NCBI GenBank assembly: GCA_024654065.1
Contig: JANLIQ010000033.1
Location: forward strand, 1 to 14,032
Source of the DNA: Candidatus Berkelbacteria bacterium
GTDB lineage: Bacteria > Patescibacteriota > UBA1384 > 2-12-FULL-50-11
Length of the DNA stretch: 14,032 nucleotides
Direction: 5' to 3'
Shown here: one piece after another, positions 1 through 5,142 of the stretch
Layout: every line of letters starts with the position of its first letter
Numbering within the stretch: the first letter of the stretch is position 1
Notes under the pieces: model-generated
Seen by the model: only the letters and a program-made list of their open reading frames with translations
Told to the model about the DNA's origin: nothing
Databases searched by the model: none
Program-made: the position numbers and the translations under genes

Positions 1-17
1 CCGTGAATCCGGAAATT
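1..17 (+). repeat. Left terminal inverted repeat of the IS982-family element
   Basis: The sequence CCGTGAATCCGGAAATT is the exact reverse complement of 896-912. Similarity to the other end stops after base 17. Confidence 0.9.
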
Positions 18-59
18 CAAATAAGGGGTGGTAACTAAAAGAGTGCCGTCCTACACTGT

Positions 60-84
60 TGTTATGTAAGCAATAACAGGAGGG
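60..84 (+). promoter_or_regulatory. Hairpin abutting the transposase ribosome binding site
   Basis: A 6-bp stem (TGTTAT at 60-65 with ATAACA at 73-78, 7-base loop) ends on the first base of a strong Shine-Dalgarno sequence, AGGAGGG (78-84), three bases before the ATG. Many insertion sequences place such a hairpin here so that transcripts reading in from outside are poorly translated. That role is inferred from position; the stem is short. Confidence 0.35.
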
Positions 85-87
85 AAC

Positions 88-897
88 ATGCACTCTTTAT
101 GTAAAGACCGTATCACGGAATTGTTTGTGTTGGTAGATAATACGCTTGAGAAAAGAACCGGGGCGGGTCGGCCCGGTCTGGCTAAGTCTGAGGTTGTCAC
201 AATCTTGGTTTGGAACGCGCTAACGGAAAATCAGCACCTCTTAAAAGATATTCACGCCTGTATGAAGCGGCATTACCAGCGAGAGTTTCCGCACCTGCCA
301 GGGTATAGTGCCTTTGTGGATCAATGCCACGAGGCGCTACCAGAGCTTCACCAGATCCTCACTCTACTCCTAGATACTACCGCTCCGGTGCGCTGGTTAG
401 ATTCAACGATGGTACCAGTCTGTCGCGAGCATCGCATCGACACATACAAAGTCGCTAAGGAGTTAGTTGGCTTAGGTAAAAATCATCAGGGCTGGTGGTA
501 CGGTTTCAAGCTCCACGGCAGTATCAACCAACTTGGTCAGTTTTGCGCCTTAGCTCTCACCAGCGCTGATGTCTACGACGGGCATATGAGTAAGAAGTTG
601 ACGAATAATAAAACCGTTCTGGCAGTTGGCGACACTAGTTATGGTGGTCGAGCTCAGACCGAACCCTTGCGAGAAAGGAACGGCACCATCTTTGTAGCCG
701 TACCTCACCCGAAGAAGAACAAGCAACTCCTGGCCATCTGGCAGAAACAACTGTTAGATTTCCGGTCGAAGATTGAATGCGTCTGGGATCGACTCAAGGA
801 GCACATGGGACTGGTGACTAGCTTTCCCAGATCGGCAACCGGGTATCTAGTTCACTACCTACCACTGCTCATCGGATATCAGCTTTCTGTTGTGTAA
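88..897 (+). CDS. IS982-family transposase
   Basis: This 269-residue DDE transposase would cut and join the ends of the surrounding element. Three acidic residues sit in the family's usual settings: D105 in WLDSTMVPVC, D182 in VGDTSYGG and E230 in KIECVWDRLKEH. The stretch GKNHQGWWYGFKLH (residues 130-143) is the hallmark region between the first two catalytic acids in IS982 proteins. The N-terminal 100 residues are mostly helical and probably bind the inverted repeats. The ATG is chosen because AGGAGGG lies three bases upstream. The length is slightly short of the roughly 290-300 residues typical of the family, but no frameshift or stop is seen, so it is probably functional. The family assignment rests on motif layout rather than a database match. 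Confidence 0.87.
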   Translation: MHSLCKDRITELFVLVDNTLEKRTGAGRPGLAKSEVVTILVWNALTENQHLLKDIHACMKRHYQREFPHLPGYSAFVDQCHEALPELHQILTLLLDTTAPVRWLDSTMVPVCREHRIDTYKVAKELVGLGKNHQGWWYGFKLHGSINQLGQFCALALTSADVYDGHMSKKLTNNKTVLAVGDTSYGGRAQTEPLRERNGTIFVAVPHPKKNKQLLAIWQKQLLDFRSKIECVWDRLKEHMGLVTSFPRSATGYLVHYLPLLIGYQLSVV

Positions 898-912
898 TTT
901 CCGGATTCACGG
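896..912 (-). repeat. Right terminal inverted repeat of the IS982-family element
   Basis: This is an exact 17-base reverse complement of positions 1-17. It overlaps the last two bases of the transposase stop codon, so the gene runs to the very end of the element, as is usual in compact insertion sequences. Confidence 0.9.
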
Positions 913-925
913 ATCGAGTCGGTGA

Positions 926-1117
926 CTAGGAGTCTGACAAAATCTAACCGCAACATCCAGACTAAGAATAATACTGCTTGCCGGTTAAAACAGCCCCATT
1001 TCGTCTGCAAATCACTCATCTCTCCTCACCGTATCTCGATATGGTTCGTCGGTCTTCGTAATTTTCGTGCGAAATGGGACAGTTTTTCCTCGGCATTAGA
1101 TTTCGTCAGGCTCTAAG
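926..1117. repeat. Long imperfect palindrome between the IS element and the folate genes
   Basis: This otherwise gene-free stretch (913-1143) is organised as nested inverted repeats around one centre. The outer arms 926-947 and 1096-1117 match at 18 of 22 positions. The inner arms 988-1003 and 1070-1085 match at 14 of 16. The centre is a 7-bp stem (1028-1034 with 1039-1045, one G-T pair) closing a CTCG loop. The left arm carries about 30 extra bases between the outer and inner pairs. It could be a degenerate non-autonomous transposable element (MITE-like) or a large hairpin at the 3' end of the folate transcript, which arrives from the right. A short plus-strand reading frame here has no coding signs. 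I see no T-run that would make it a classical terminator. Confidence 0.6.
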
Positions 1118-1143
1118 CCTAGAAGCAGATTGATCCCCAATCA

Positions 1144-1572
1144 TTAATTATGCCGTCGGTTGGTTTTGTAAATGTTCCAAGCCGGAGCGTCGTAAACCGC
1201 AATCCAATCAACCGGCTCATCCCAACTTTTGTGTTTCAAGGGCGAAGTTGATAGTTGAGAGACATCAACGATACCTATTCGTAGCCACCCGGTCGGTACT
1301 CCAGACAAAAAGCGATCGTACCAGCCCGTGCCCCGACCATGACGAGTCCCAAAAATATCAAACCGCCTACCAGGGATCAGAATATATACTGGCTTATCAC
1401 CAAAACGGTCAATACAGTGAGCGGCCCAAGTTAATGGATCGGCACTCTTTTGAGATGGCAGGAAAATGCTGTCAATTCCCGAATCGAATATTTGAGACTC
1501 ATTGTAGTCCACCTCATCCTCCATGGGGCGGTAGCGAATTGAGGCTTGGTACTGACTTAAGAATTTCATCAT
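1144..1572 (-). CDS. Short 5-formyltetrahydrofolate cyclo-ligase-like protein
   Basis: The 142-residue product resembles the C-terminal two thirds of 5-formyltetrahydrofolate cyclo-ligase, which uses ATP to turn 5-formyl-THF into 5,10-methenyl-THF. The nucleotide-binding signature, normally GxRxGxGxGYYDR, appears as GTRHGRGTGWYDR (residues 75-87). It is preceded by LIPGRRFD and followed by a W-D-E-P-V-D region (117-122) near the usual C-terminal motif. Family members are normally about 180-200 residues; the N-terminal segment with conserved lysine and arginine residues is missing here. The start is one of two tandem ATGs just after the folC stop (1-base gap), so the pair is surely co-transcribed and probably translationally coupled. 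It may be a reduced enzyme, a binding protein, or a gene whose true start lies inside folC in another frame. Confidence 0.7.
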   Translation of the reverse strand: MMKFLSQYQASIRYRPMEDEVDYNESQIFDSGIDSIFLPSQKSADPLTWAAHCIDRFGDKPVYILIPGRRFDIFGTRHGRGTGWYDRFLSGVPTGWLRIGIVDVSQLSTSPLKHKSWDEPVDWIAVYDAPAWNIYKTNRRHN

Positions 1573-1573
1573 T

Positions 1574-2836
1574 TTAGCTAGCTCGGCTTTCTAATATCTC
1601 CTCTTCCGAGACAAAGACTGAACGAATGTTGTCGGCTAGGTAGAAGGACCCGGTGACGAGAATCAAGTCGTCTTGACGAGCACTGTTTTGAGCCTGCTTG
1701 AAGGCAGCAACCGGGTCTGGATTGATGACAACAGTCGTTTTGGGGTCGGCAAACTTTTTAATGGCTTCGGCGATTAGACTCGGGATTGTCGCGGTGCGGT
1801 AGGTGTTACGAAAAGATGTGACATAGATGGAGGCCGCATAAGGCGCGATCTCTTTTAGAATGCCAGGAATCTTTTTGTTGGCAGACAAGCTAATGACAAG
1901 GTGGCAATGGCGATATTTTTGGGCTGATAAATTAAGGGCGGTGCAACGCATTTTGGCGGGGTTATGGGCAACATCGATCACGACCCGGGGGTTCTGGCTG
2001 ACTACTTCGAATCGAGCTGGTAACGGACGGATATCGCCAAGTGGAGCTAATTTCTCAAATCCCAACGACTGAACCACGGCTCTCCCTAGGAGGTAATTTG
2101 TTTCCTGGGCGCTATGTCTGCCGGCGGAAACTTTATGGTAGTTAGCGTGTTGTTTCCGACAGACCGTCTTAAAAATTGACAACAGTTCAGGTCTTTTTTC
2201 AGTGGTGAAAAATTGACAGCACTGCTTAATAATCCCAGCTTTATCGGAAGCAATCTCAATAAGAGTTTTTCCTAATACTTCGGTATGATCGAGGCCGATA
2301 TTAGTGATGGCAGCAACAACTGGCACGGGGATGATGTTGGTTGAGTCGAACCGCCCACCAATACCAACCTCAATTATTTGATACTGGCAGTTCTCTTGCT
2401 GGAAATATATCAGAGCTATTGCCAATAGACACTCAAAATACGACGGACAGCCAAATTCATGATTTTGACTTACAAATGTAATAGCCGGTTTAATTCCTTC
2501 GGTTAGTTTGGCAAATTCTGATGGCGCAATGTACTGCCCATTAGCGGCAATGCGCTCGATGGTTGTAGTGACAAAAGGAGAGGTGAACAAGCCCACCCGT
2601 TGGTCGTTCTTCAGTAGGAGCTGGTATATGACATTGGCGGTTGAGCCCTTGCCAGCAGTTCCAGTGATGTGGATGAACTTTGTCTTGCCAAACTGATAAT
2701 CTAGGGCCTTAAGAAGCGCTCTGGTCCGCTTAATAAAAATGTCCGGACGATCTCTTCGGTGCTGATGACCGGGCGCTGGTATTAGCCCTTCCAGAAACTT
2801 AACAGCATTAAAGTATGGCTGATTGTCTGACATCAT
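1574..2836 (-). CDS. folC: Folylpolyglutamate synthase / dihydrofolate synthase (FolC)
   Basis: A Mur-ligase-superfamily enzyme of 420 residues, the family's usual length, that adds glutamate to folates using ATP and so retains them in the cytoplasm. The P-loop is ITGTAGKGST (57-66). TSPF (85-88), EVGIGGRFDSTN (156-167) and ITNIGLDHTEVLGKT (177-191) follow. IASDKAGII (195-203) carries the lysine, K199, that is carbamylated in related ligases. The second ATP motif is DVAHNP (288-293), where most relatives have DGAHNP. VTGSFYLADNIRS closes the C-terminal domain. Two tandem ATGs are possible starts, and no strong Shine-Dalgarno is visible; the nearest purine run, AAAGAAG, is about 13 bases upstream and lies in a hairpin arm. 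The stop is one base from the cyclo-ligase gene. Whether it has one or both classical activities cannot be told from sequence. Confidence 0.92.
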   Translation of the reverse strand: MMSDNQPYFNAVKFLEGLIPAPGHQHRRDRPDIFIKRTRALLKALDYQFGKTKFIHITGTAGKGSTANVIYQLLLKNDQRVGLFTSPFVTTTIERIAANGQYIAPSEFAKLTEGIKPAITFVSQNHEFGCPSYFECLLAIALIYFQQENCQYQIIEVGIGGRFDSTNIIPVPVVAAITNIGLDHTEVLGKTLIEIASDKAGIIKQCCQFFTTEKRPELLSIFKTVCRKQHANYHKVSAGRHSAQETNYLLGRAVVQSLGFEKLAPLGDIRPLPARFEVVSQNPRVVIDVAHNPAKMRCTALNLSAQKYRHCHLVISLSANKKIPGILKEIAPYAASIYVTSFRNTYRTATIPSLIAEAIKKFADPKTTVVINPDPVAAFKQAQNSARQDDLILVTGSFYLADNIRSVFVSEEEILESRAS

Positions 2837-2976
2837 CGGGTTAAATAGACTTCTTTCATAGCCAAATTGATCTGACCAAAATGGCCATATTGGCTACAAG
2901 CCAAGATTCGCTCGTCAGCGTAGTCTTGGCTACGCTTCCTCACGAGATCTTGTCTTTCGCCGAATATAGCTATCAT
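2833..2976 (-). CDS. Possible 47-residue leader or small protein overlapping folC
   Basis: An ATG-initiated frame of 47 codons lies in the leader of folC. Its TGA overlaps the first folC ATG as ATGA, an arrangement typical of translational coupling. The product would end in YGHFGQINLAMKEVYLTR; I recognise no family. The frame lies inside a long palindrome (2846-3010), so it could be accidental: an open frame of this length is not rare. Against accident, the stop/start overlap is exact. It could be a real small protein, a regulatory upstream frame delivering ribosomes to a folC start that lacks a good ribosome binding site, or nothing. Confidence 0.3.
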   Translation of the reverse strand: MIAIFGERQDLVRKRSQDYADERILACSQYGHFGQINLAMKEVYLTR

Positions 2977-3010
2977 TTTTGTCGTCTAAGTTGGTTATGA
3001 AAGAAGTCTA
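2846..3010. repeat. 165-bp imperfect palindrome forming the folC leader
   Basis: The ends are a perfect 15-bp inverted repeat (2846-2860 and 2996-3010). Pairing continues inward through successive short helices to a centre at 2915-2935, where AGCGTAG and CTACGCT close a 6-base loop. On the minus-strand RNA the helices include CAAGAT with ATCTTG, CTCGT with ACGAG, and GCTATATT with AATATGGC. In total I count nearly 60 base pairs, interrupted by small bulges. TA bounds each end, compatible with a TA-target MITE. The position, just downstream of a candidate promoter and 9 bases before folC, also allows a structured 5' leader. I do not recognise a known tetrahydrofolate riboswitch. Confidence 0.75.
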
Positions 3011-3038
3011 ATGTAGCTAAACAGGTGCCCTTAATCAA
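3010..3038 (-). promoter_or_regulatory. Candidate promoter for the folC operon
   Basis: On the minus strand, TTGATT (3038-3033) and TACATT (3015-3010) are separated by 17 bases, each matching the sigma-70 consensus at four of six positions. The transcript would start within the outer arm of the palindrome, so the whole leader would consist of it. The -35 box lies directly beside the T-run of the preceding terminator. Confidence 0.5.
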
Positions 3039-3068
3039 GAAAAACGACCGGGCAGATTGCCCGATCGT
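3037..3068 (-). terminator. Rho-independent terminator of the ATP-grasp gene
   Basis: Reading the minus strand, ACGA-T-CGGGCA, a 3-base loop, and TGCCCG-G-TCGT form a 6-bp GC-rich stem, one mismatch and four further pairs, followed directly by a T-rich run (TTTT-C-TT). It lies about 18 bases after the stop of the ATP-grasp gene and would separate that gene from the folC operon. Confidence 0.8.
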
Positions 3069-3085
3069 CGTACTGACGGTTGCAG

Positions 3086-4093
3086 CTAGGTTTCCATGGC
3101 GACAAGAACTTGCAGATAAAGATCTTCGACAACCTCCCTCTGTTTGTCGCCGAGCGCGGCGTAGTGGTCGAGTCCCGGGGCGGAATTGACCTCAATGATG
3201 TGGTAGCCATGCTTTGGCGATCGGTCGATCGAAATGGGGACGATGACATCGACGCCACAAAGCCTCAATCCCATATCCCTCGTCAGATTAATAGCCATCT
3301 TGGCCATTTCCGGATGCACCAGGTCGGTCACATCCACCGATTCACCTCCCGTAGAGAGATTGGCATTGTCGAGTAAGTAGACGACATCACCGGTCTCGAT
3401 TATAGACTGGAGAGTCAGATGTTGTCGTTTCAATTTCGCCTTAATCCTTGGGTCGCTGGAATCTATCCGGGTGTCACGACCCTGACGCACGAACATTCTC
3501 TGTTTGGCTTTCAACAGAAGCTCGATTGTTGAGCGGCCGTTGCCAACCACTCGCAACGGGATGCGTTCGTAGGCCGAAATAATGCTGTCATCTAGGACAA
3601 CGATACGGTAGTCCTTTCCGACAACCATCCTTTCAACCAAGATAGTGCTGTCTTTAGCGAAGGCCCAGCGCGCCGCTTGGTAGAATTCAGTCTTGTTGTG
3701 AGCCTTCATTACCCCATTGCCTTGACTCCGGCTATTTGGCTTGACTACAACTGGAAAGCCGATTCTTTTGGCGTACCGAAAAGCGGCATCGATACCCTTT
3801 TTTGACCGTATTGCTTTCGCCCACGACTTCGAGTAAAAAGTTTCGCCAGATATCGTTCGGTAGCCCATCAATCGCATAAAGTATTTGGCGTAGCCTTTGT
3901 CTTTGGCGATGTCGGAAGCACCAACCCGATTGATGTCGAGAGTTGATGAGCGGAAGTAGCGTTTGACGCCGCTGGCATAGGTAATCTGACCGACATACCC
4001 CCAAATCGGCTCAAGCGTTACCTGAGCACCAATTCTGGGGGCAATCTCGATTAGTATCTCTGCCAGTATTGATTTAGGTTTAGCTTTTGCCAT
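3086..4093 (-). CDS. Stand-alone ATP-grasp ligase, cyanophycin-synthetase-like
   Basis: ATP-grasp enzymes join a carboxylate to an amine through an acyl-phosphate. This 335-residue protein follows the ATP-grasp half of cyanophycin synthetase closely: ASDIAKDKGYAKYFMRLMGYRT (residues 59-80) mirrors the region before the fold, VVVKPN (115-120) carries the ATP-contacting lysine K118, and ILVERMVVGKDYRIVV (151-166) follows. VVGNGRSTI (182-190), NANLSTGG (243-250), GVDVIV (280-285) and EVNSAPGL (301-308, metal ligands E301 and N303) complete the set. Cyanophycin synthetase has an N-terminal domain and a C-terminal Mur-ligase domain; both are absent, so it should not make cyanophycin alone. The ATG has AGGAG nine bases upstream. 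It has its own promoter and terminator. The substrate is unknown; a peptide-like or glutamate-type ligation is inference. Confidence 0.85.
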   Translation of the reverse strand: MAKAKPKSILAEILIEIAPRIGAQVTLEPIWGYVGQITYASGVKRYFRSSTLDINRVGASDIAKDKGYAKYFMRLMGYRTISGETFYSKSWAKAIRSKKGIDAAFRYAKRIGFPVVVKPNSRSQGNGVMKAHNKTEFYQAARWAFAKDSTILVERMVVGKDYRIVVLDDSIISAYERIPLRVVGNGRSTIELLLKAKQRMFVRQGRDTRIDSSDPRIKAKLKRQHLTLQSIIETGDVVYLLDNANLSTGGESVDVTDLVHPEMAKMAINLTRDMGLRLCGVDVIVPISIDRSPKHGYHIIEVNSAPGLDHYAALGDKQREVVEDLYLQVLVAMET

Positions 4094-4141
4094 GATCTAG
4101 TTCTCCTATGGATTCTGCCCAGTGTTAAAGAGCATACGGGT

Positions 4142-4170
4142 ATTGTAGAGACGAGCCACCAAGAAGTCAA
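4142..4170 (-). promoter_or_regulatory. Promoter of the ATP-grasp gene
   Basis: On the minus strand TTGACT (4170-4165) and TACAAT (4147-4142) are spaced by exactly 17 bases, each matching the sigma-70 consensus at five of six positions. The predicted leader is about 40 bases and contains the AGGAG ribosome binding site. This is the best promoter in the window. Confidence 0.75.
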
Positions 4171-4191
4171 CCTGCTGTAGTGCATAGGGCG

Positions 4192-4284
4192 ATGCTGGAC
4201 AAACCTGTCAACGCCGCCCAGATCGAAACCGGTCCCAAGGGTGTACCAGCAATCGTGGCCGAATCGAGTAAGGCTAAGGTGTAG
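4192..4284 (+). CDS. Possible 30-residue peptide with repeated C-terminal tail (copy 1)
   Basis: An ATG-initiated frame of 30 codons ends in the tail IETGPK-G-VP-A-IVAESSKAK-V. The same tail, in frame and ending at a stop, recurs at 4993-5088. The two 70-base repeats (4215-4284 and 5019-5088) are 56 of 70 identical, and about half of the differences are silent third-position changes, which suggests selection on the peptide. The frame stays open upstream of the ATG to about 4126, so this may instead be the remnant of a longer protein. No convincing ribosome binding site is present. The family is not recognised. Confidence 0.35.
   Translation: MLDKPVNAAQIETGPKGVPAIVAESSKAKV
4215..4284 (+). repeat. 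Diverged direct repeat, copy 1 (70 bp)
   Basis: 56 of 70 bases match 5019-5088 without gaps. The two copies flank the Phd-PIN cassette at a distance of 804 bp. Similarity ends at the stop codon on the right side and at the start of the peptide tail on the left. Confidence 0.8.
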
Positions 4285-4310
4285 CATTCCCCATTCTTCC
4301 TAAATCACCA

Positions 4311-4338
4311 TTGACACAATTGATACAATTGATACAGT
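4311..4338 (+). promoter_or_regulatory. Promoter with tandem 9-base repeats, likely antitoxin operator
   Basis: Three consecutive 9-mers (TTGACACAA, TTGATACAA, TTGATACAG) cover 4311-4337. The first provides a perfect -35 TTGACA, and TACAGT (4333-4338) at 16 bases spacing can serve as the -10. Phd/YefM antitoxins usually bind repeats over their own promoter, so these are the obvious operator. The start point would fall about 3 bases before the antitoxin ATG, so the mRNA would be almost leaderless. Confidence 0.6.
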
Positions 4339-4347
4339 ACAGGCAGA

Positions 4348-4572
4348 ATGATAAAAAACGTTGAAGCACTAGAGGCACGCAGACAGTTGGGGGGTTTGTT
4401 GAATGAGGCCTACTATGGGAAACGAACCACCGTTATCCGTCGTGCCGGTAAACCTATGGCAGCATTGATGCCAATGGAAATTTTCGAAGCTTTAACTACC
4501 GTTGCTGACGGTGAAATTGAACTCTACACACAGGAGCGAGTTAAAGAATTTCTTAAAGAAGATAACCAGTAG
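4348..4572 (+). CDS. Phd/YefM-family antitoxin
   Basis: A 74-residue antitoxin of the Phd/YefM fold: an N-terminal dimerising DNA-binding domain followed by a flexible toxin-binding tail. The family pattern is clear in EARRQLGGLLNEAYYGKRTTVIRRAGKPMAALMP, read in pieces as ARRQLGGLL (helix, residues 10-18) and TTVIRRAGKPMAALMP (two strands, 27-42). The C-terminal 25 residues are charged and probably wrap the PIN toxin. No strong Shine-Dalgarno precedes the ATG, consistent with a nearly leaderless transcript from the promoter at 4311-4338. The stop is 14 bases before the toxin start, so the two are co-expressed. Autoregulation through the tandem repeats is expected from the family but not shown here. 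Confidence 0.85.
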   Translation: MIKNVEALEARRQLGGLLNEAYYGKRTTVIRRAGKPMAALMPMEIFEALTTVADGEIELYTQERVKEFLKEDNQ

Positions 4573-4586
4573 GGTGGGAGGGCTCA

Positions 4587-5012
4587 ATTAAAGTTTTCGT
4601 AGATTCTTCGGTTTGGTTTGCCGCTGCTCTCTCACCGAGCGGTGGGTTGAGCGAGTCTCTACAGCGATTAGTGTCGCAAAAGATCCCGGTCTTGGTGGTT
4701 AAGCAGGTTATTGCTGAGACAGTAAGGAATCTTCAAACCAAGGGTACACCAACTGCAACGGAGAGGTTCTTAGAGCTTTACGCCTCAGTTCAGCCAACAG
4801 TCGTAGAACTAAACAAAGATCAGATCTCACAAGCAGGAGCAGTCATTAACGAGAAAGATGCCCCCATATTAGCCGGTGCTAAAGTCGGCGACTGTCAGTT
4901 TTTAGTGACGCTTGACCGTCGCCACTTTCTGGAAGAAAAGGTAATCTACTTTGCCCGGCCAACCGAGATTGGTTTACCGAGGGACTTATTAGATGGAATA
5001 CCTAGAGTATAG
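4587..5012 (+). CDS. PIN-domain toxin (VapC-like ribonuclease), probable ATT start
   Basis: PIN-domain nuclease of 141 residues expected to cleave RNA with a metal-binding cluster of acids. These are visible at D6 (KVFVDSSVWF), E44 (VIAETVRNL), D91 (NEKDAPILAGA) and D110 (LVTLDRRHF), with D102 nearby. The first in-frame ATG, GTG or TTG is the TTG at 4647, which would remove the D6 strand essential to the fold. The frame is open back to about 4567, and the only plausible initiator is ATT at 4587, five bases after GGGAGG. I therefore start there, as with infC, which uses a rare start. Its neighbour is the Phd-type antitoxin, and low initiation could help keep toxin below antitoxin. The 3' end overlaps the second small repeated frame by 20 bases. 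Confidence 0.8.
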   Translation: MKVFVDSSVWFAAALSPSGGLSESLQRLVSQKIPVLVVKQVIAETVRNLQTKGTPTATERFLELYASVQPTVVELNKDQISQAGAVINEKDAPILAGAKVGDCQFLVTLDRRHFLEEKVIYFARPTEIGLPRDLLDGIPRV

Positions 5013-5088
5013 GCTGATCGCCCAAATTGAAACCGGTCCCAAAGTCGTACCGAATATCGTGGCCGAGTCGAGTAAGGCGAAGGCGTGA
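4993..5088 (+). CDS. Possible 31-residue peptide with repeated C-terminal tail (copy 2)
   Basis: An ATG frame of 31 codons begins inside the end of the PIN gene, in another frame, with GAGGGA about 8 bases upstream. It ends in IETGPK-V-VP-N-IVAESSKAK-A, the tail also found at 4192-4284. Both copies sit immediately upstream of a toxin-antitoxin promoter. It may be a genuine small protein, a shared tail left by recombination, or the relic of a duplicated gene whose 5' part was replaced by the toxin-antitoxin cassette. Confidence 0.4.
   Translation: MEYLEYRLIAQIETGPKVVPNIVAESSKAKA
5019..5088 (+). repeat. Diverged direct repeat, copy 2 (70 bp)
   Basis: Ungapped partner of 4215-4284. Of 14 differences, six are silent in the shared reading frame (CAG/CAA, ATC/ATT, AAG/AAA, CCA/CCG, GAA/GAG, GCT/GCG) and two merely exchange the stop TAG for TGA. 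Confidence 0.8.
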
Positions 5089-5104
5089 TAATTTAAGCCG
5101 TAGT

Positions 5105-5133
5105 TTGACTTTAGAGCTCAACTTGACTAACTT
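5105..5133 (+). promoter_or_regulatory. Candidate promoter of the MNT-HEPN module
   Basis: TTGACT (5105-5110) and TAACTT (5128-5133) are spaced by 17 bases. The start of transcription would fall within 2-4 bases of the ATG at 5143, again giving a nearly leaderless mRNA; no Shine-Dalgarno is present upstream of that ATG. An alternative -10, TAAAAT at 5134-5139, gives the same conclusion. Confidence 0.5.
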
Positions 5134-5142
5134 TAAAATATA

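Larger units (their letters stand above)
1..912 (+). mobile_element. Complete IS982-family insertion sequence
   Basis: A 17-bp perfect inverted repeat bounds this element (1-17 and 896-912), enclosing one intact DDE transposase gene. The overall length of 912 bp is slightly below the roughly 1 kb usual for the family. The window begins on the first base of the left repeat, so neither a left target-site duplication nor the flanking gene can be seen. The start may be a contig end created by a multi-copy element, which is inference. The transposase is undamaged, so the element could be recent and active. Confidence 0.88.

Noticed and set aside
922..1116. Plus-strand open frame of 64 codons after the IS element
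   Set aside because: It coincides with the palindrome arms, has no ribosome binding site, and its product resembles nothing recognisable.
1090..1125. Small AGGCT/AGCCT stem as terminator of the cyclo-ligase gene
   Set aside because: The stem has only five pairs and no T-run follows it on the minus strand.
2846..3010. Known tetrahydrofolate riboswitch upstream of folC
   Set aside because: The structure is one long interrupted hairpin and I see no conserved riboswitch core; the location alone is not enough to name one.
4051..4287. Minus-strand frame overlapping the start of the ATP-grasp gene
   Set aside because: It crosses a strong promoter and the ribosome binding site of the ATP-grasp gene in another frame, and is explained as a shadow.
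4311..4337. Three 9-base repeats as a possible CRISPR or short satellite
   Set aside because: There are no spacers and only three units, and their position over the antitoxin promoter explains them as operator sites.
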